Positions 14,117 through 26,900 of a stretch of DNA of 40,965 bases are shown piece by piece. The DNA lies in NCBI GenBank assembly GCA_015061185.1, contig SUWZ01000022.1:1-40965 (forward strand), given 5' to 3'. Every line of letters begins with the position of its first letter. Position 1 is the stretch's first letter. A model generated the notes under the pieces. The model was given only the letters and a program-made list of their open reading frames with translations. It was not told where the DNA came from and made no database searches. Made by a program: the position numbers and the translations under genes. The DNA is from Bacteroidales bacterium. Lineage in GTDB: Bacteria; Bacteroidota; Bacteroidia; Bacteroidales; Paludibacteraceae.

Positions 14117-15811
14117 ATGAAAACTATGAAATTCAAATTCTATTTACCCATGTTGCTTGCCATCACTGCTTGTTCTAGTGAGAAATTTGGAGCACTAACA
14201 CAAAAAGAAATTGAATCCGAACCCAAGGTATTGGAACTAGTCGGAAACAGTGTTGACATGACCTTGGCGGGAACCTTCCCCGACCATTATTTTCCGAAAC
14301 ATGGCGTCTTAACCATCACTCCGGTTCTACGTACATCACAAGGTGATATTGAGGGGCAAAGTCTGACATTCTATGGTGAGGATGTAAAAAATCCCGGCGT
14401 TTTAATAGTCCCTTACAATTCCGGAGGAACATTTGCCGAGACCCAGACAATTGAATATAGTCCTGAAATGAAAAACTCAGAATTATATGCTATATTCAAG
14501 GCTGAAATAGATGGAAAAGTTGTTCCTATCAAACAGATTAAATTGGCAGACGGAGTCATCACCACCTCCTCTTTGGTAGATAAAAATGAGGCTTGCCCAA
14601 TGGTAACACACGAAACTCTATCCGGAAAGACCAGCAGCACAGGAATGGGTACAATTCGCTACGAAATCGACCGTTCCAAGATACGTGCATCTCAATTGGA
14701 GAGCAAAGATATGATTGCTTTAGTCAATACTTTGAAAGATTTGCAGAAAAACACCAGAAATCCACAAGTGAGCATAGAAATCTTCTCTACAGCCTCTCCG
14801 GACGGAAGTCCTGCCATCAATAAAAGAGTTTCTGAACAACGCAATGCAGCGGCCACAACCTATATGAAATCTGAATTGAAAAAATATGGTCTGAATATCC
14901 CCATTCAAACTACCGTTTTGGATGCAGATTGGGATGGCTTATATAACTCTATCATGCAAAGTAATCTCGCAGACAAAGCAACAATTGTCGAAAATTTGAA
15001 AAAAAGTAAAAGTGGCAATCGCTATAAAGTTTTGAAAAAATACATCAATGCCCACCCTACTCTTTTTAAAGAAAATCTGTTGCCTCCGTTGCGTAAAAGT
15101 ACAATTACAATCAACACCCAAACGCCCGGAAAAACAGATGAATGGCTGATGACAATGATGAAAAACAGTGCAGACAAATTATCACTAAATGATGCTTTGA
15201 GGGGAACTGCAATGCTGAAAAACAATAGCGAAAAAGAAAAATCTTACTTGTCTCTTATAAAGAAATATCCGAAAGATTGGAGAGCCTACAACAACCTTGG
15301 AGCATTATACATTCACGAAGGGAAATGGGACGAAGCACAAAATTATTTAGAACAATCTCATGCTCTCCGTGTGACCCCTGAAAATGATTTCAACTTGGGT
15401 TTGGTTGCCCTTCATGCAGAGAAATTGGAGACTGCAGAAAACTACTTTGCCAACCTTCCTGTGAGCAAAGAGTGGAGAGAAGCACAAGGTACAATCGCCA
15501 TTATCATGGGTGACTATGCTGCAGCCGAAAATTTCTTTGGAGACATCAAATCCAACAATGCAGGATTATCTCAAATCTTAAACAAAGACTATCCCAAAGC
15601 TGCTATAACATTGGAGGGTATTACCTCGCCTAACGACACTACATATTATTTGAAGGCTGTTTTAGGAGCTCGTACCAATAATAGTAATATGGTGTACAAC
15701 AATTTGTATAAGGTGCAAGTGTTGGATCATGCCTTCTCAGAAAATGCACGTACTGACATCGAATTTTCAAAATATTGGAATTCATGTCAATTTAACGGAG
15801 TATTAAAATAA
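14117..15811 (+). CDS. TPR lipoprotein with OmpA-like segment
   Basis: 564 residues. It has a lipoprotein signal with Cys at residue 19 (AITAC); a second ATG at 14126 is also possible. Residues about 35-155 look beta-rich. Next comes an OmpA-like stretch, with VSIEIFSTASPDGSPAINKRVSEQRNA (cut here for description: IEIFSTASPDG then RVSEQRNAAA), which matches the peptidoglycan-binding OmpA_C pattern of a glycine-rich turn followed by LSxxRA. The C-terminal third carries tetratricopeptide repeats, for example YNNLGALYIHEGKWDEAQNY and further units to about residue 500. It is likely an outer-membrane, periplasm-facing scaffold linking the cell wall to a complex. Similar TPR/OmpA lipoproteins exist in T9SS-bearing Bacteroidota, but a specific role cannot be given. 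Confidence 0.75.
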   Translation: MKTMKFKFYLPMLLAITACSSEKFGALTQKEIESEPKVLELVGNSVDMTLAGTFPDHYFPKHGVLTITPVLRTSQGDIEGQSLTFYGEDVKNPGVLIVPYNSGGTFAETQTIEYSPEMKNSELYAIFKAEIDGKVVPIKQIKLADGVITTSSLVDKNEACPMVTHETLSGKTSSTGMGTIRYEIDRSKIRASQLESKDMIALVNTLKDLQKNTRNPQVSIEIFSTASPDGSPAINKRVSEQRNAAATTYMKSELKKYGLNIPIQTTVLDADWDGLYNSIMQSNLADKATIVENLKKSKSGNRYKVLKKYINAHPTLFKENLLPPLRKSTITINTQTPGKTDEWLMTMMKNSADKLSLNDALRGTAMLKNNSEKEKSYLSLIKKYPKDWRAYNNLGALYIHEGKWDEAQNYLEQSHALRVTPENDFNLGLVALHAEKLETAENYFANLPVSKEWREAQGTIAIIMGDYAAAENFFGDIKSNNAGLSQILNKDYPKAAITLEGITSPNDTTYYLKAVLGARTNNSNMVYNNLYKVQVLDHAFSENARTDIEFSKYWNSCQFNGVLK

Positions 15812-15838
15812 TAAAACATAACTCTACAGAGTTTCGGA

Positions 15839-15961
15839 TTCGAGATGATTTAGAACTCATTTTGACTAATTTGCTCCTATAGGCACCGGTTGACATGCAA
15901 GAGACATGCGAGACCAATGGAAGCAGCAACTTAACAAAATGTTTTTCAAAATCATCTCGAA
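15839..15961. repeat. Short inverted-repeat element, possible relative (copy C)
   Basis: 123 bp bounded by a perfect 13-bp inverted repeat, TTCGAGATGATTT (15839-15851) and AAATCATCTCGAA (15949-15961). The GC-richer core has a layout like copies A and B, but direct sequence identity is weak. It lies between the TPR gene and the sufS promoter. It may form a hairpin in the mRNA or be a MITE-like element. Confidence 0.5.
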
Positions 15962-16001
15962 CTAATTTATGGCTGCCTATAGAAATTACCATAAAAAGTG
16001 A

Positions 16002-16009
16002 TAACTTTG
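16002..16009 (+). promoter_or_regulatory. -7 box of sufS
   Basis: TAACTTTG matches TAnnTTTG and lies 26 nt before the ATG at 16036. No clear TTTG is seen at -33. Confidence 0.45.
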
Positions 16010-16035
16010 CAATTAAATTATCAGTAGGAAGAAAC

Positions 16036-17259
16036 ATGTCCATAAACATAGGAGATATAAGGAACGACTTCCCCATTTTAGGGAAAGAGGTATATGGGAA
16101 ACCGTTGGTATATTTAGACAATGCAGCAACAACCCAAAAACCAGCTTGCGTTGTAGAAACAATTTGCAAAAATTACTACAATGCCAATGCCAATATTCAT
16201 AGAGGTGTACACTTTTTAAGTCAAATTGCGACAGAGGCTCACGAAGCTGCACGAGAAACTGTACGCTCATTCATTGGTGCCCGTTCAACCAACGAGATAA
16301 TTTTCACAAGAGGGACGACAGAAGCCATCAATTTAGTTGCCTCTTCATTTGGCAAAAGCGAGTGCAAGGAAGGAGATGAAATCATCATCACTCAAATGGA
16401 ACACCACTCCAACATTGTTCCATGGCAAATTTTACGAGAAGAGAAGAAGATAATTCTAAAGGTTATTCCTTTTGATAAGCGGGGAAATCTATGCATCGAG
16501 CAATTACCCGACTTAATAAGCGAAAAAACAAAACTTATATCTGTATGCCATGTATCCAACGCATTAGGAACAATTAATCCGGTAAAAAAAATAATTGAAA
16601 TAGCTCACCAACACAACATTCCTGTTTTAATTGATGGTGCACAATCGATTCCACACATTCCGGTAAACGTTACAGAATTAGGAGCAGACTTTTATGTATT
16701 CTCCGGACATAAGATATATGGACCAACGGGAATTGGGGTCCTATACGGGAAAGAAGAGTGGTTGGAAAAACTTCCGCCATATCAAGGAGGTGGAGAGATG
16801 ATAAAAAAGGTAACAATAGAGAAAACAACCTACAACGAGTTACCCTTTAAATTTGAAGCCGGCACTCCTGATTATATCGGCTCAACTGCATTAGCTGAAG
16901 CCTTGAAATATGTCTCTGCGATAGGAATGGAAGAGATTGCATGTCACGAACAATCATTGCTAAATTATGCAATGGAGCAAATGAAAACGATAGATGGAAT
17001 GCGTTTTATAGGAGAAGCTCCTGAGCGAGGAGGATTAATTTCATTTTTGGTGGGAGATATTCATCCCTACGATATGGGGTCTATACTGGACAAATTAGGA
17101 ATAGCAGTCCGCACCGGTCACCACTGCGCCGAACCGGTGATGGATGCCATGGGAATAGAGGGCACCGTACGCGCATCATTCGCAATCTACAACACCAAAG
17201 AGGAGATAGATATACTCGTGCGAGGCATCGAACGAGCAGCTAAAATGTTTAGAAGGTGA
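16036..17259 (+). CDS. sufS: SufS-type cysteine desulfurase
   Basis: 407 residues from the ATG at 16036. A longer frame from 15895 reads through element C and the promoter and has no homologous sequence, so it is rejected. A PLP enzyme that takes sulfur from L-cysteine to a protein persulfide for Fe-S cluster assembly. The N-terminus is typical (DFPILG, PLVYLDNAATTQKP). The PLP lysine lies in FSGHKIYGPTGIGVLYG and the catalytic cysteine in RTGHHCAEPVM; the SGHK and short catalytic loop place it in group II (SufS/CsdA). The sufE gene follows after about 50 nt, matching the known SufS-SufE pair. sufBCD are not in the window after it. Confidence 0.95.
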   Translation: MSINIGDIRNDFPILGKEVYGKPLVYLDNAATTQKPACVVETICKNYYNANANIHRGVHFLSQIATEAHEAARETVRSFIGARSTNEIIFTRGTTEAINLVASSFGKSECKEGDEIIITQMEHHSNIVPWQILREEKKIILKVIPFDKRGNLCIEQLPDLISEKTKLISVCHVSNALGTINPVKKIIEIAHQHNIPVLIDGAQSIPHIPVNVTELGADFYVFSGHKIYGPTGIGVLYGKEEWLEKLPPYQGGGEMIKKVTIEKTTYNELPFKFEAGTPDYIGSTALAEALKYVSAIGMEEIACHEQSLLNYAMEQMKTIDGMRFIGEAPERGGLISFLVGDIHPYDMGSILDKLGIAVRTGHHCAEPVMDAMGIEGTVRASFAIYNTKEEIDILVRGIERAAKMFRR

Positions 17260-17312
17260 AAATAGGTTGTATTTCAAATATATTATAAAGTACATAGTAA
17301 AAACATAAAACA

Positions 17313-17732
17313 ATGAGTATAAACGAAAAACAAGAGGAGATTATCTCTGAATTTGAATTCTTAGAAGATTGGTTGGACAAATACCAACAAATTATAGACA
17401 AAGGAATGTCGGGGAAAGGGATCGAAGAAAAATACAAAACCGACGACTATTTGATAGAGGGTTGTCAAAGTAAAGTGTGGGTGTTTGCAGAATACAAAGA
17501 GGGAAAGGTATACTATCAAGGAGAAAGCAATACAGACATTGCAGGAGGAATTGTTGTGATGTTGGTTGAACTCCTATCCGGACATACTCCTGAAGAGATT
17601 TTAAATACCGATCTTTATTTTATTGATAAAATCGGATTAAAAGAGCATCTATCTCCTACCCGCTCCAACGGAATGTTAGCAATGATAAAACAAATGAAAT
17701 TATATGCACTTACATTTCAAAATAGAAAATGA
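17313..17732 (+). CDS. sufE: SufE sulfur acceptor protein
   Basis: 139 residues. SufE accepts the persulfide sulfur from SufS and stimulates its activity. The acceptor cysteine is in the family motif LIEGCQSKVW (about residues 47-56), preceded by the conserved YKTDDY and followed by the NTDIAGGIVVMLVELLSG helix region. Length matches the family (about 140). It is downstream of sufS on the same strand, likely co-transcribed, and closed by a strong hairpin terminator. Confidence 0.95.
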   Translation: MSINEKQEEIISEFEFLEDWLDKYQQIIDKGMSGKGIEEKYKTDDYLIEGCQSKVWVFAEYKEGKVYYQGESNTDIAGGIVVMLVELLSGHTPEEILNTDLYFIDKIGLKEHLSPTRSNGMLAMIKQMKLYALTFQNRK

Positions 17733-17776
17733 TCGAAAATATTAAGTAGCATAGAACTCCTCTTAAATTATAAAAT

Positions 17777-17823
17777 AGTCCACAAATTTTACTAGAGTAG
17801 AATTTGTGGACTTAATGTTTTTG
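17777..17823 (+). terminator. Rho-independent terminator of sufSE
   Basis: AGTCCACAAATT (17777-17788) pairs perfectly with AATTTGTGGACT (17801-17812), and a T-rich run follows. Confidence 0.82.
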
Positions 17824-17851
17824 CAGATACTGACACAAAATATCTTCATTA

Positions 17852-17890
17852 GAAAAAAATCCCCCACTTGAAATGTATTCAAGCAGGGGA
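17852..17890 (-). terminator. Rho-independent terminator of the 4,182-residue gene
   Basis: Read on the minus strand, CCCCTGCTTGAA pairs with TTCAAGTGGGGG around a short loop, ending in a T run (complement of 17853-17859). It lies about 30 nt past the stop, tail to tail with the sufE terminator. Confidence 0.8.
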
Positions 17891-17922
17891 CTCCATTGTT
17901 GTTATGGAAAATTATGGAAACT

Positions 17923-20900
17923 CTATTTAACTTTCACAATCTCGATGGTTCCTGAAAGCGACATACCACTATTCAAGAATACTTTAGAGTAGTAAACACC
18001 CGGATCTGCCAAGCGACCTTTGAATGTTCCATCCCAACCATTATCACCTTCAAATACTTTAGCTCCGTAGCGGTCAAAGATAACCACTGCGCGACCCTCC
18101 ATATAAACATCATTCATACCATCCTTATCGTACGGAGTGAAAGCAGTAGGCAATTTTGGCAGAACATCAACTTGCAACAATTGACCAGGAATTGCAGGAC
18201 AAACCCCATCTGTCAAAGTAACATAGTAAACTGATGTATCTTCAGGATTTTCAAACAATTCATAAAGGTCTGAATACTCCATGATATCCAAAAGTTCATC
18301 CATTTCGTCCTCTAACGAGTCTTTAAGAACTTCAGAAGAGTAATCAAAGTATCCTTTAACCTTGTACCACAAGCACTCATCAAATTTATAATCTGTGTTA
18401 AGTTCTAGAACAACTTGTTCACCTTTCCAGATACGAGCCGGATCGTTTGGTGTAGGGTTGATAACAATAGCCTCAGACTCAAAACGTTTACGAACATCTA
18501 ACAAGATAGAATCTTTCGTTTTGTAGTCTTCAGAACGTAACATTGCCAAGTTCTTTTCTGAACCACCTACCCACTTCAAACTATCTTCGGTTGTAGAAGG
18601 TATTGAATCACAGAATGTGATATAGGTATCTTCAGAAGTAGTTTTACCGCAAGCATTTTCAACAAAGTAAATAAGGTTATCTTCATTGTTTGCCATGATA
18701 ACAGAATCTACAAATGAATATACATCTTCACCTAAAGTCCAACCTTCATTGGTAATTTCAGAACCCATATCATCCACACACTTCACATAACTATACAAAT
18801 CCAAAGAATCCACAGTTGTCAATTCACAGATAGTCATAATACCTGATTCAATAGCAACACGAGGTCTCTCATTAATTGTTAAATAAGACGATGCAGTATC
18901 TCTACACATTGTTGCAGTATCAACTGCCACAAATATATATTTACCACTGCGAGACATTCTCTTCAACTCTGTTAAACTTCTTTGAATTTCTTTGTCGGCA
19001 TCTAACGGGCCCGGATGGAACTTATCGTAATAAGTCAACGGGTTATCACTAAATACCAATGACTCTTCGCTGATAGAATCTCGGTAACAATCGTAAACAG
19101 GGTTACTAGGAACCGGATACCATGTATCACCATACTCTTGATAGCGGAATCCTGTAGCAAAACGAGTTGTTTGTCCCCACAAATCAATTACAGAAGAATC
19201 GGAACCGCACTTAGTAATATCGTACGCATCCAAAGATAAGATCTCATCGCGTTCTTGTACATACACAACTTTAGTTACTACAGTGTCCTTTCCACACGGA
19301 TCTGAAATAGTGATATAGATAGTCGTAGTTTTCTTGATAGTATCGCCTGCGGCAGGATATTGAGAAATCTTTATATTATCCAAAGAAGAACAATTATCTT
19401 GAATCACCTCTTCGCTTCTTAAATCTTCTTCGAAATCAGGAACAGAGAATAGACATCCCTTCAAATAATTAGAAAGTGCTGTATCTGACCAATCCAAAGG
19501 AAGATTGATTGTTGGTGCAATAGTATCAACCACTGAAAGTACAAACGGATAAACAGACTTATTGTTGCATCTATCTACTGCTGTCCACTGATAGTCAATA
19601 GTGTATGAATAATAATTACATTCCGATGGGTTATCGCCTTGATGCGAATCAGAATCCAAGTTCAACTTAACATCTGGATCGCAATCATCCACCTGAGCTT
19701 TTTCAAAAATAGGCAATTCTTCATCACAAGCTATCGTGAAAGTATCAACCATTTCTGCAAAAACAGGAGCCTCGTTATCCTTAACAAAAATTGTATCTGT
19801 ACAAGAAATTTTATCTCCTCGAACATCCAAAACAAAATAAGTAACATATCTTGTTTGATCGCAATATGGTGTTCCTATGCTGTCCTCGATATATCCAAAC
19901 GAAGAAGCATCGAATTGATTATGGTCTGTAATCCATCCTCCTGCAGCTTTAAACTCTTCAAATGAGTTAAAGATAGGCAAACTCTCTTCGGTCACACAAG
20001 TAATCGTAGATTGGTTGCGTCCCGGCGGACAGAATAAAGTATCCTTCAAGTTTTCTACAATCAAAGTTTGCTCGCAACGCTTGATAGGCTCAACCATAGT
20101 TTCGGTTGTATCAGCAAATGTCCATACCACCTTATAGGTATCAGCAGGCAAAGCAGGAATAGTCCACTTTGTTGAATCTGAAGAAAGGATGAATGCTTCC
20201 TGACCTTCAATAGATGGTACTCCAAGAATGAATTCTACACCCGACTCAGCCGGACATGGATGAATTGCATGTAATGTATCAATCTTACTTGATTCATCTT
20301 CTGGATCGGAAAGCAAAGTCAACGGATTAACCGAGATGCGAATAACCTCTCCTTCCAAAGATTCGCAATCAAAGTCTATTTCCTGAGTTGTTTTAACCAC
20401 AACATTTTGATAACATACCTTCTCTTCATTTGAGAACGGACTTGTGAATGTCCAACGGATTATGGTTGTACCAACAGGATAAACACCCAACACAGGAAGA
20501 GGTTCTGTTCCGTCCATTTGGATTGTACTATCCGCATTTAGACGTACACCAACTCCGGCAATCAATGTATCTACACAAGCATCTTTAGCCTGAGGTGTTG
20601 GAATATCATCCGTAGTCAAACTATTGGTATTACATCCTTCGATATCGAATTTCAAATCGGTCAAAGATTCACAATCAAACTTAGGTGCCATGTCACTCTT
20701 AAGGGCGAAATCTTTCTCACATACGGCTCCAACTTGATTAATTAAAGAATCAACAAACAACCAAACTAACTTATGGTCTCCTACGGTAATATTCTTACTG
20801 CTTCCTTTTAAAAGTTCGTTTCCTGCAGCGATTTCATCCAAGTAAACTCGTCCCGGAATAGTATCTCCTGTACATTTTTCGATAGCGAACGGCCAAGGTT

Positions 20901-23900
20901 CGAATAGATTTTCCAAACTATCATAAATCGCAGAAGCAATAACTTCGCACTCTCCAGAAGGAGCTGTAAGAGTTAGATGATTTGGTTCGAAGTTTTCACA
21001 ATCAAATTCAGGAGCTATATTATCTTTCACCAAGATAGCCTGCTCACATTGTGCACCAATGCTTTCAAAGAACCAAATGATTGTATCAACTCCTACGGTG
21101 AAATCCTCTGCAACAATCTTCAAAGTACCATCTGCATTCAGAGTAGCCTCTATAGCTTTTCCGGTTGAACGAGAAAGAGTAGGAACCAACAACTCTCCTG
21201 AACAAACATCAAATACCGGCTTAATATTCAAATTCATATCCTCCCAAGAGATTGCACAATCAGTAGGATCTAATACAATTGTTGTATCCGGATAGTTTTT
21301 ACAATCTACACTTGCATTGGTTCCATCACCTATTTGCAAAACTTGTTCACACTCTTTCACAGGCTCTACCAAAGTGGCAGGATCAGAAGGATCTGTGAAA
21401 GTCCATGTAATCTTATGTAAACCTACATGGATTTTATCAATAATCCACTCTGTTGAGTCAGCATTTGGAGTGATAGTTACCGCTTTATTGATAAACGGAA
21501 CACCTTTGATTTCAGCAATTCCTGATTGTTCAGGACAAGGATGCAAAGCTACCGGAGTGCTAAGAATCAAGCCGGAAGTATCACAAGTATTAACATCATC
21601 AATAGGAACATAGATAGAATCTAAATCTTCGCAATCAAAATCAATTGTTTGAGTACTCAACACAACCACTTTTTGATCACACTCTGCAGAGATGTTTGAG
21701 TAAGGACTCTTGAACAACCAAGTAATCGTTGTGGTACCAATAGGGAACGGATCATTCAAAGCTTTTCCGTCTGAACGAGAACCAACACCATAAACAGAAT
21801 CTTTCGTACAATAATCAACAGCAGCAGGAGTTGGAATTGCATCACTACCTAAAATGGTATCACAACCAGCGATTTCAAACTTAATATTCTGCTCTTGCAA
21901 TGCCTCGCAATCAAAGATTGGCTCATTATAACTTGTAACTAAAACATATTGGTCACAATACTTAGGAGTAACATTCAAAGAGTCATGGAAGAACTTCCAA
22001 ATTATCTTTGTAGTATCTCCAACATAGAACCTTGACTCGCTAGAAAATTCCACAGAATCTTTAGTTAGAGGAATTCCCGGTATTTCGATACCAGTGCAAG
22101 AATCTTTAGCAACAGGGTATGTTAAAGTATCCAAATATGTAAATACATCCTCATCACACATTCCGTCGAGAACAAAAAGTTGAACGGTATCCAAAGATTC
22201 ACAATCAAACAATGGTTGAGCAGTAGTTCTCACCCATACAACTTGCTCACAAATTGTTGAATCTGTTGAATATGGAGATTTAAACTTCCATGTAATGACA
22301 GTTTTGCCCATAGGGTAAGGAGCATTCAAATCTGCGTTATCTGAGCGAGTTCCAACACCTGCAAAGAACTCACCTGTACAAGTATCTTTTGCTTGAGGAA
22401 TATTTTCGTCATTCCACTCGTAAGTGTACTTACATGTATCAGTCTCAAAATTCAAAGTATCCAAAGATTTGCATTTAAATATCGGAGCCATGTCACTTTG
22501 AATGATGAGGGTTTTATCACAAGTATCACCCACGGTATTGATAGCAGTGTCAATAAATACCCATTGAACGGTATTTTTTCCGACAGGCAATGAGAACGAA
22601 CCATCAGAAGTAATCTCTTTACCATCGAAATAAATTTTACCTTTAATAGGATTTGCTTCTTCCTTATCACAATGGTCGTAAGCCACCGGCCATGGTTCCA
22701 ACATTTTCAACAACGAATCAACCAAAGCATCAGTCGGAATCTCGCATTCACCTGAAGGCGCAACAATAGTCAACTCATCAGGAACAGACTCACAACCACC
22801 GGAAGGAGCCACTTTGTTCTTCACAGAGATTGTTTGGTTACAAGAGAAAATAGTTCCCTTGAAATTATACTCCCACGTGATAGTCGAAGCACCTAAATTA
22901 AACGTTAAATCATTCAACAACTTAACAATAGTATCTTTTGCAACCTGTGTAGGCTCCAACACATCAACTTCCTCTCCACTTTCAAGAACAAAGTAAGTTT
23001 TATACTCAAGATACTCAACAACCTCACTTAATCCGGTAACAGAAACCACAGGGTCAATAATTTCTCGAGTACAAAGATCTACCACCGGCTTAACTTTAAA
23101 GTTGAAATCCGCCCAAGAAAGTTCACATTTGTCATCTGGCAAAACAATCAAAGTATCAGGGAAGTTTTCACAATCAACAGGCATTTCATTTACATCACCT
23201 ACCTGAACGTATGAATGACAAGTGTCAATAGGTTGAGCTAAAGTGTTGGTTGTATCAGTAAATGTCCAAATGATTAATGTTCTACCCACATAATAAGAAG
23301 AATCTAAATCCCTATTGTCTCCACGAGAAGGTACACCCTCAATTTTCAATGGTTCACCATTTTCATCTTTCAAACAAGGATGCAATGCATACTGCGGAGT
23401 TGGCAATTGTACTTTATTAGCTTCAACAGTACATTCCCCTTCTGCTACGTCAACACGAACATCTTCAATAGCATCACAATCGATAATAAGTTCCTCTCTT
23501 GAGCGAATCTCAATATCTTGGATACAGAAAGTGTCAACTGCACCGGTAAAGTCTGTGAAGGTCCATTTGATTTGAGTATTACCCAATGGGAATGGATCAG
23601 TCATAGCCAAACTATCCGAACGAACACCAACACCCATGCGCTTATAAGCAGTATCACTTTCAGTTAAGCAAGGATCTGCCACCCAAGGAGTTTTGATTGA
23701 TAAATTAGCAGGATCTGCCGGACCACAATCCAAAATAGTATCATGATATGTAGGAGCAACTACATCACAATCTATATCAAACTTTTTATTACCTTTTACA
23801 ATAATATTCTGCTCACACCAAGCAGTATCACTCAAGTTCCAAGGGCTAACAAATTGCCAATGAATAGTGGTTGTACCTGTTGGGAAAATCTTTGTTGAAA

Positions 23901-26900
23901 AATCAACCTTTGTAGTATCCTCCCCATAGATAAATGGCACACCATAGATTGTAGCTTTCGTACAAGTATCAATTGCAGTCGGAACCGGAACGTTTGCAGT
24001 ACTTTCATTAGAAGCTTCACATTCCCCCTCAATTGCAGTAACTACAAAATCAGAAAGAGGTTCTATCTCACAAGCAGGTTTAATTGGATTTTGGTGCATT
24101 GGAACAATCACCACATCACAATAATACTCAGAACCCACCAATGGGATTTGCAATTGGATTATGTTCGTAGAGGTATCACCTACGGCAAACTCAAAATCAT
24201 GAGAAGGCAAGAATGTACCATTTCTTCCAGTCCAATTACCCAAGATTGAGTCTCCTGTACAAATGTCCACCGCATAAGATTTCAATGTATCCAACATAGA
24301 ATTTAGAGAGCCGAATTTAACAATACACTCCCCAAGTTCAGCTTTCGGTTTCAATGTGTCATTTGGACATTCAATACCGGTTTGTACAGGAATTGACACC
24401 AAACAAGTATCAGAATTTCCTGTTTTATCAGTGAAGATATACTCTAACAACGTTTCTCCAATCGGATAATCAAACTCTTCATCTGTGTGTCCAACCAACG
24501 TTGTATCATATTTTGTACATACACCACCAACATACTCTGAACATTTTATTTCAAAACGATTAATTGTAGGAGTTATATAATCTTGACCATACAATTCACC
24601 ATCACAAAGATCCCTTGCAGAAGGACGATGATACATTTCAAATAGACGTTCCCAAGACATATAACACTCTTCATCATCTCTAAAGAATGGACCTTGCTCT
24701 TTTGCCATACATTCCACAATTGGAGCTATGGAATCTGCAATATTAACTTCAAATTGGCATGTATCAACATTGCCGGCTTTATCTTCGTATGCATAAATCA
24801 CATAGTGAGGCATGCCTGGCTTTGTTACAGGGAACAAAACACCTACGGTTTCATCAACACCATCTACAATATTCTTTCGGTATGCCAAATATTTTCCTTT
24901 ACTATCTACGATACGAATAATCATTTCTGGATACAAAATACCATCACATTTATCATCTATCTTCATTTCATCAATAGTTGGTAAATCTATATTACCTATC
25001 TCAACCGAACATTCAACAGTTGCAGCCACATCTATCACTTTGTCAGATGGACAAACGGAAGAAATATCCGGACCGGTTACATCTTTGATTTCCAAATCTT
25101 GATCACAAGCAATCGCATTACCTTCTCCATCATCAAAAACCCAAATAATCTTATAAGTGGTATCTTTCAAGAAGTTATCAGGCAATGGAACAAACAAAGG
25201 ATAACTGAAATCTTTGTATTCAGGTTTAATTGGGTCACCAATTGTCACATGAACATAAGGTACACCCACAACTTCAACACCACAATTATCTGTTGCAGTA
25301 TGAGAACCTAATAAAACTTTTACTTTATCAACCGGTGCAGCACACTCCTCAGCCTCTAATTCATAGGTTAACTTTTCTAAATTATCACAATCAGCAAAAA
25401 TTGGTTTCTGATTGTCAATCACTGTAATCTTTTGAATACAGAAAGTATCATTTCCTACGGCATCAGTGAAAGTCCATCGAATATATGTATCCCCTAACTC
25501 ATACGGAACATCAAACACATCAAGTCCGTTAGAACCATTGATAGTATCACCATTTTCATCCAAACGATAGCGATAAGGAACTCCCTTTATCACTTCCGAA
25601 TCAGAAAAATTAGAACATGCATCACCTTTTTCTGCAACTGGAATAGTCAATCCAAATGAAGCAGACGAAGCGGTACATAAACCAGGTTCTGTCACTGCTG
25701 ATATATTTGGAATCTTAGAACAATCCACCACCGGAGGAGTTAGATCCACAACAGTTATATTCAGTTCACAAGTATCTTTGTTTGAAGATTCATCAGTGAT
25801 AATCCAACGGAAAGTGGTCAATCCCATCTCCAACTCGTTACCATAAACAATAGAAGGTTCCTTGTTTACCAAACTATTGTGAACACGCTCTAACTCTAAC
25901 GTAATATTTTCACGATTCGAGCAATTATCATTTACATTTAGTTCTTCCTTAGTAAACTCTTTGAATCCATATTTTCTCAAAGAATCCATAGAAACTTTAC
26001 ATTGATCATTCGCAGCAAAAGTCTTCTTAGTTACCGCCAAATCAATTACAGAACAATCCATAGTTGGTTGAATTGTATCCTCTACCACAATTTTAACCGT
26101 ACAGGCAACAGATTGGTAATCATCTGCCAACTTGTTTCTTTGGTTTTCAAAGTGATAAATCAATTGATATTCTCCTTTGGTCAATTTTGTAGAAAGGATA
26201 GTTTCCTCATAATTATTTACACGGTTCAAAGATTTTGCTTCGCATACATAGTCAAATTCTTCAGTAGATATATACCCTGCCGCATTTTTATCTCCATTAA
26301 GATTGTAAGGATAATATGAGCGAGGTCTGAAATAACGATAACGAACAGTTTCTATGTCATTATGCACAAATGTTCCATCTTCTGTTCCATACAACGAATC
26401 TTGCGCAATCAAAGTCTCTGCCAACACAGGTTGCCCATCAGAAGTTAATAATTCTATTTTATATGGATAAACCGTATAATTATCAGTAAGTGACATTGAA
26501 TTGGAAACACCTATCATCTTATCGTCTGTATCGGCACCGGTTCTCCACGGAGACCAATATATAAGTCTTCCTACATCTTCTTTTTCCTTAGCTGCCGGAC
26601 CTGGACCAAAAGGAGGAAACATACCCACACCTGGCCCGGCTACTTTATCTTGATAAGCTCTTCCATTATTGTACAAATCCCAATTATCAAACGAAGTTGC
26701 TTGACATAAAAGTCCCATATTTAAGGCAGGAAGTTTAACGTATTCCTTCTCAGGGGCAGGATGTGTTTTCCCTTCATTCAAATAATAAGGAGATTTATCT
26801 GACAATAAGCCTATATTATCTTTGTAAACACCATCGTTGCTTGGAAAGTATTTATGCAAATCTGCTTCCTTAGTCAAAACATCACTTGGAAATACAAAAT

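Noticed and set aside
15895-16035. Longer N-terminus of SufS starting at 15895
   Set aside because: The extension reads through the inverted-repeat element and the -7 box at 16002-16009 and has no SufS-like sequence; the ATG at 16036 gives the normal N-terminus.
17740-17768. Another repeat-family end after sufE (TAGAACTCCTCTTA)
   Set aside because: The match to the element end is short and broken, not better than expected by chance in AT-rich spacer.
20040-23505. CRISPR array or satellite DNA in the regular repeats
   Set aside because: The periodicity is at protein level (module signatures in frame), the DNA copies are diverged, and there are no short identical repeats with spacers.
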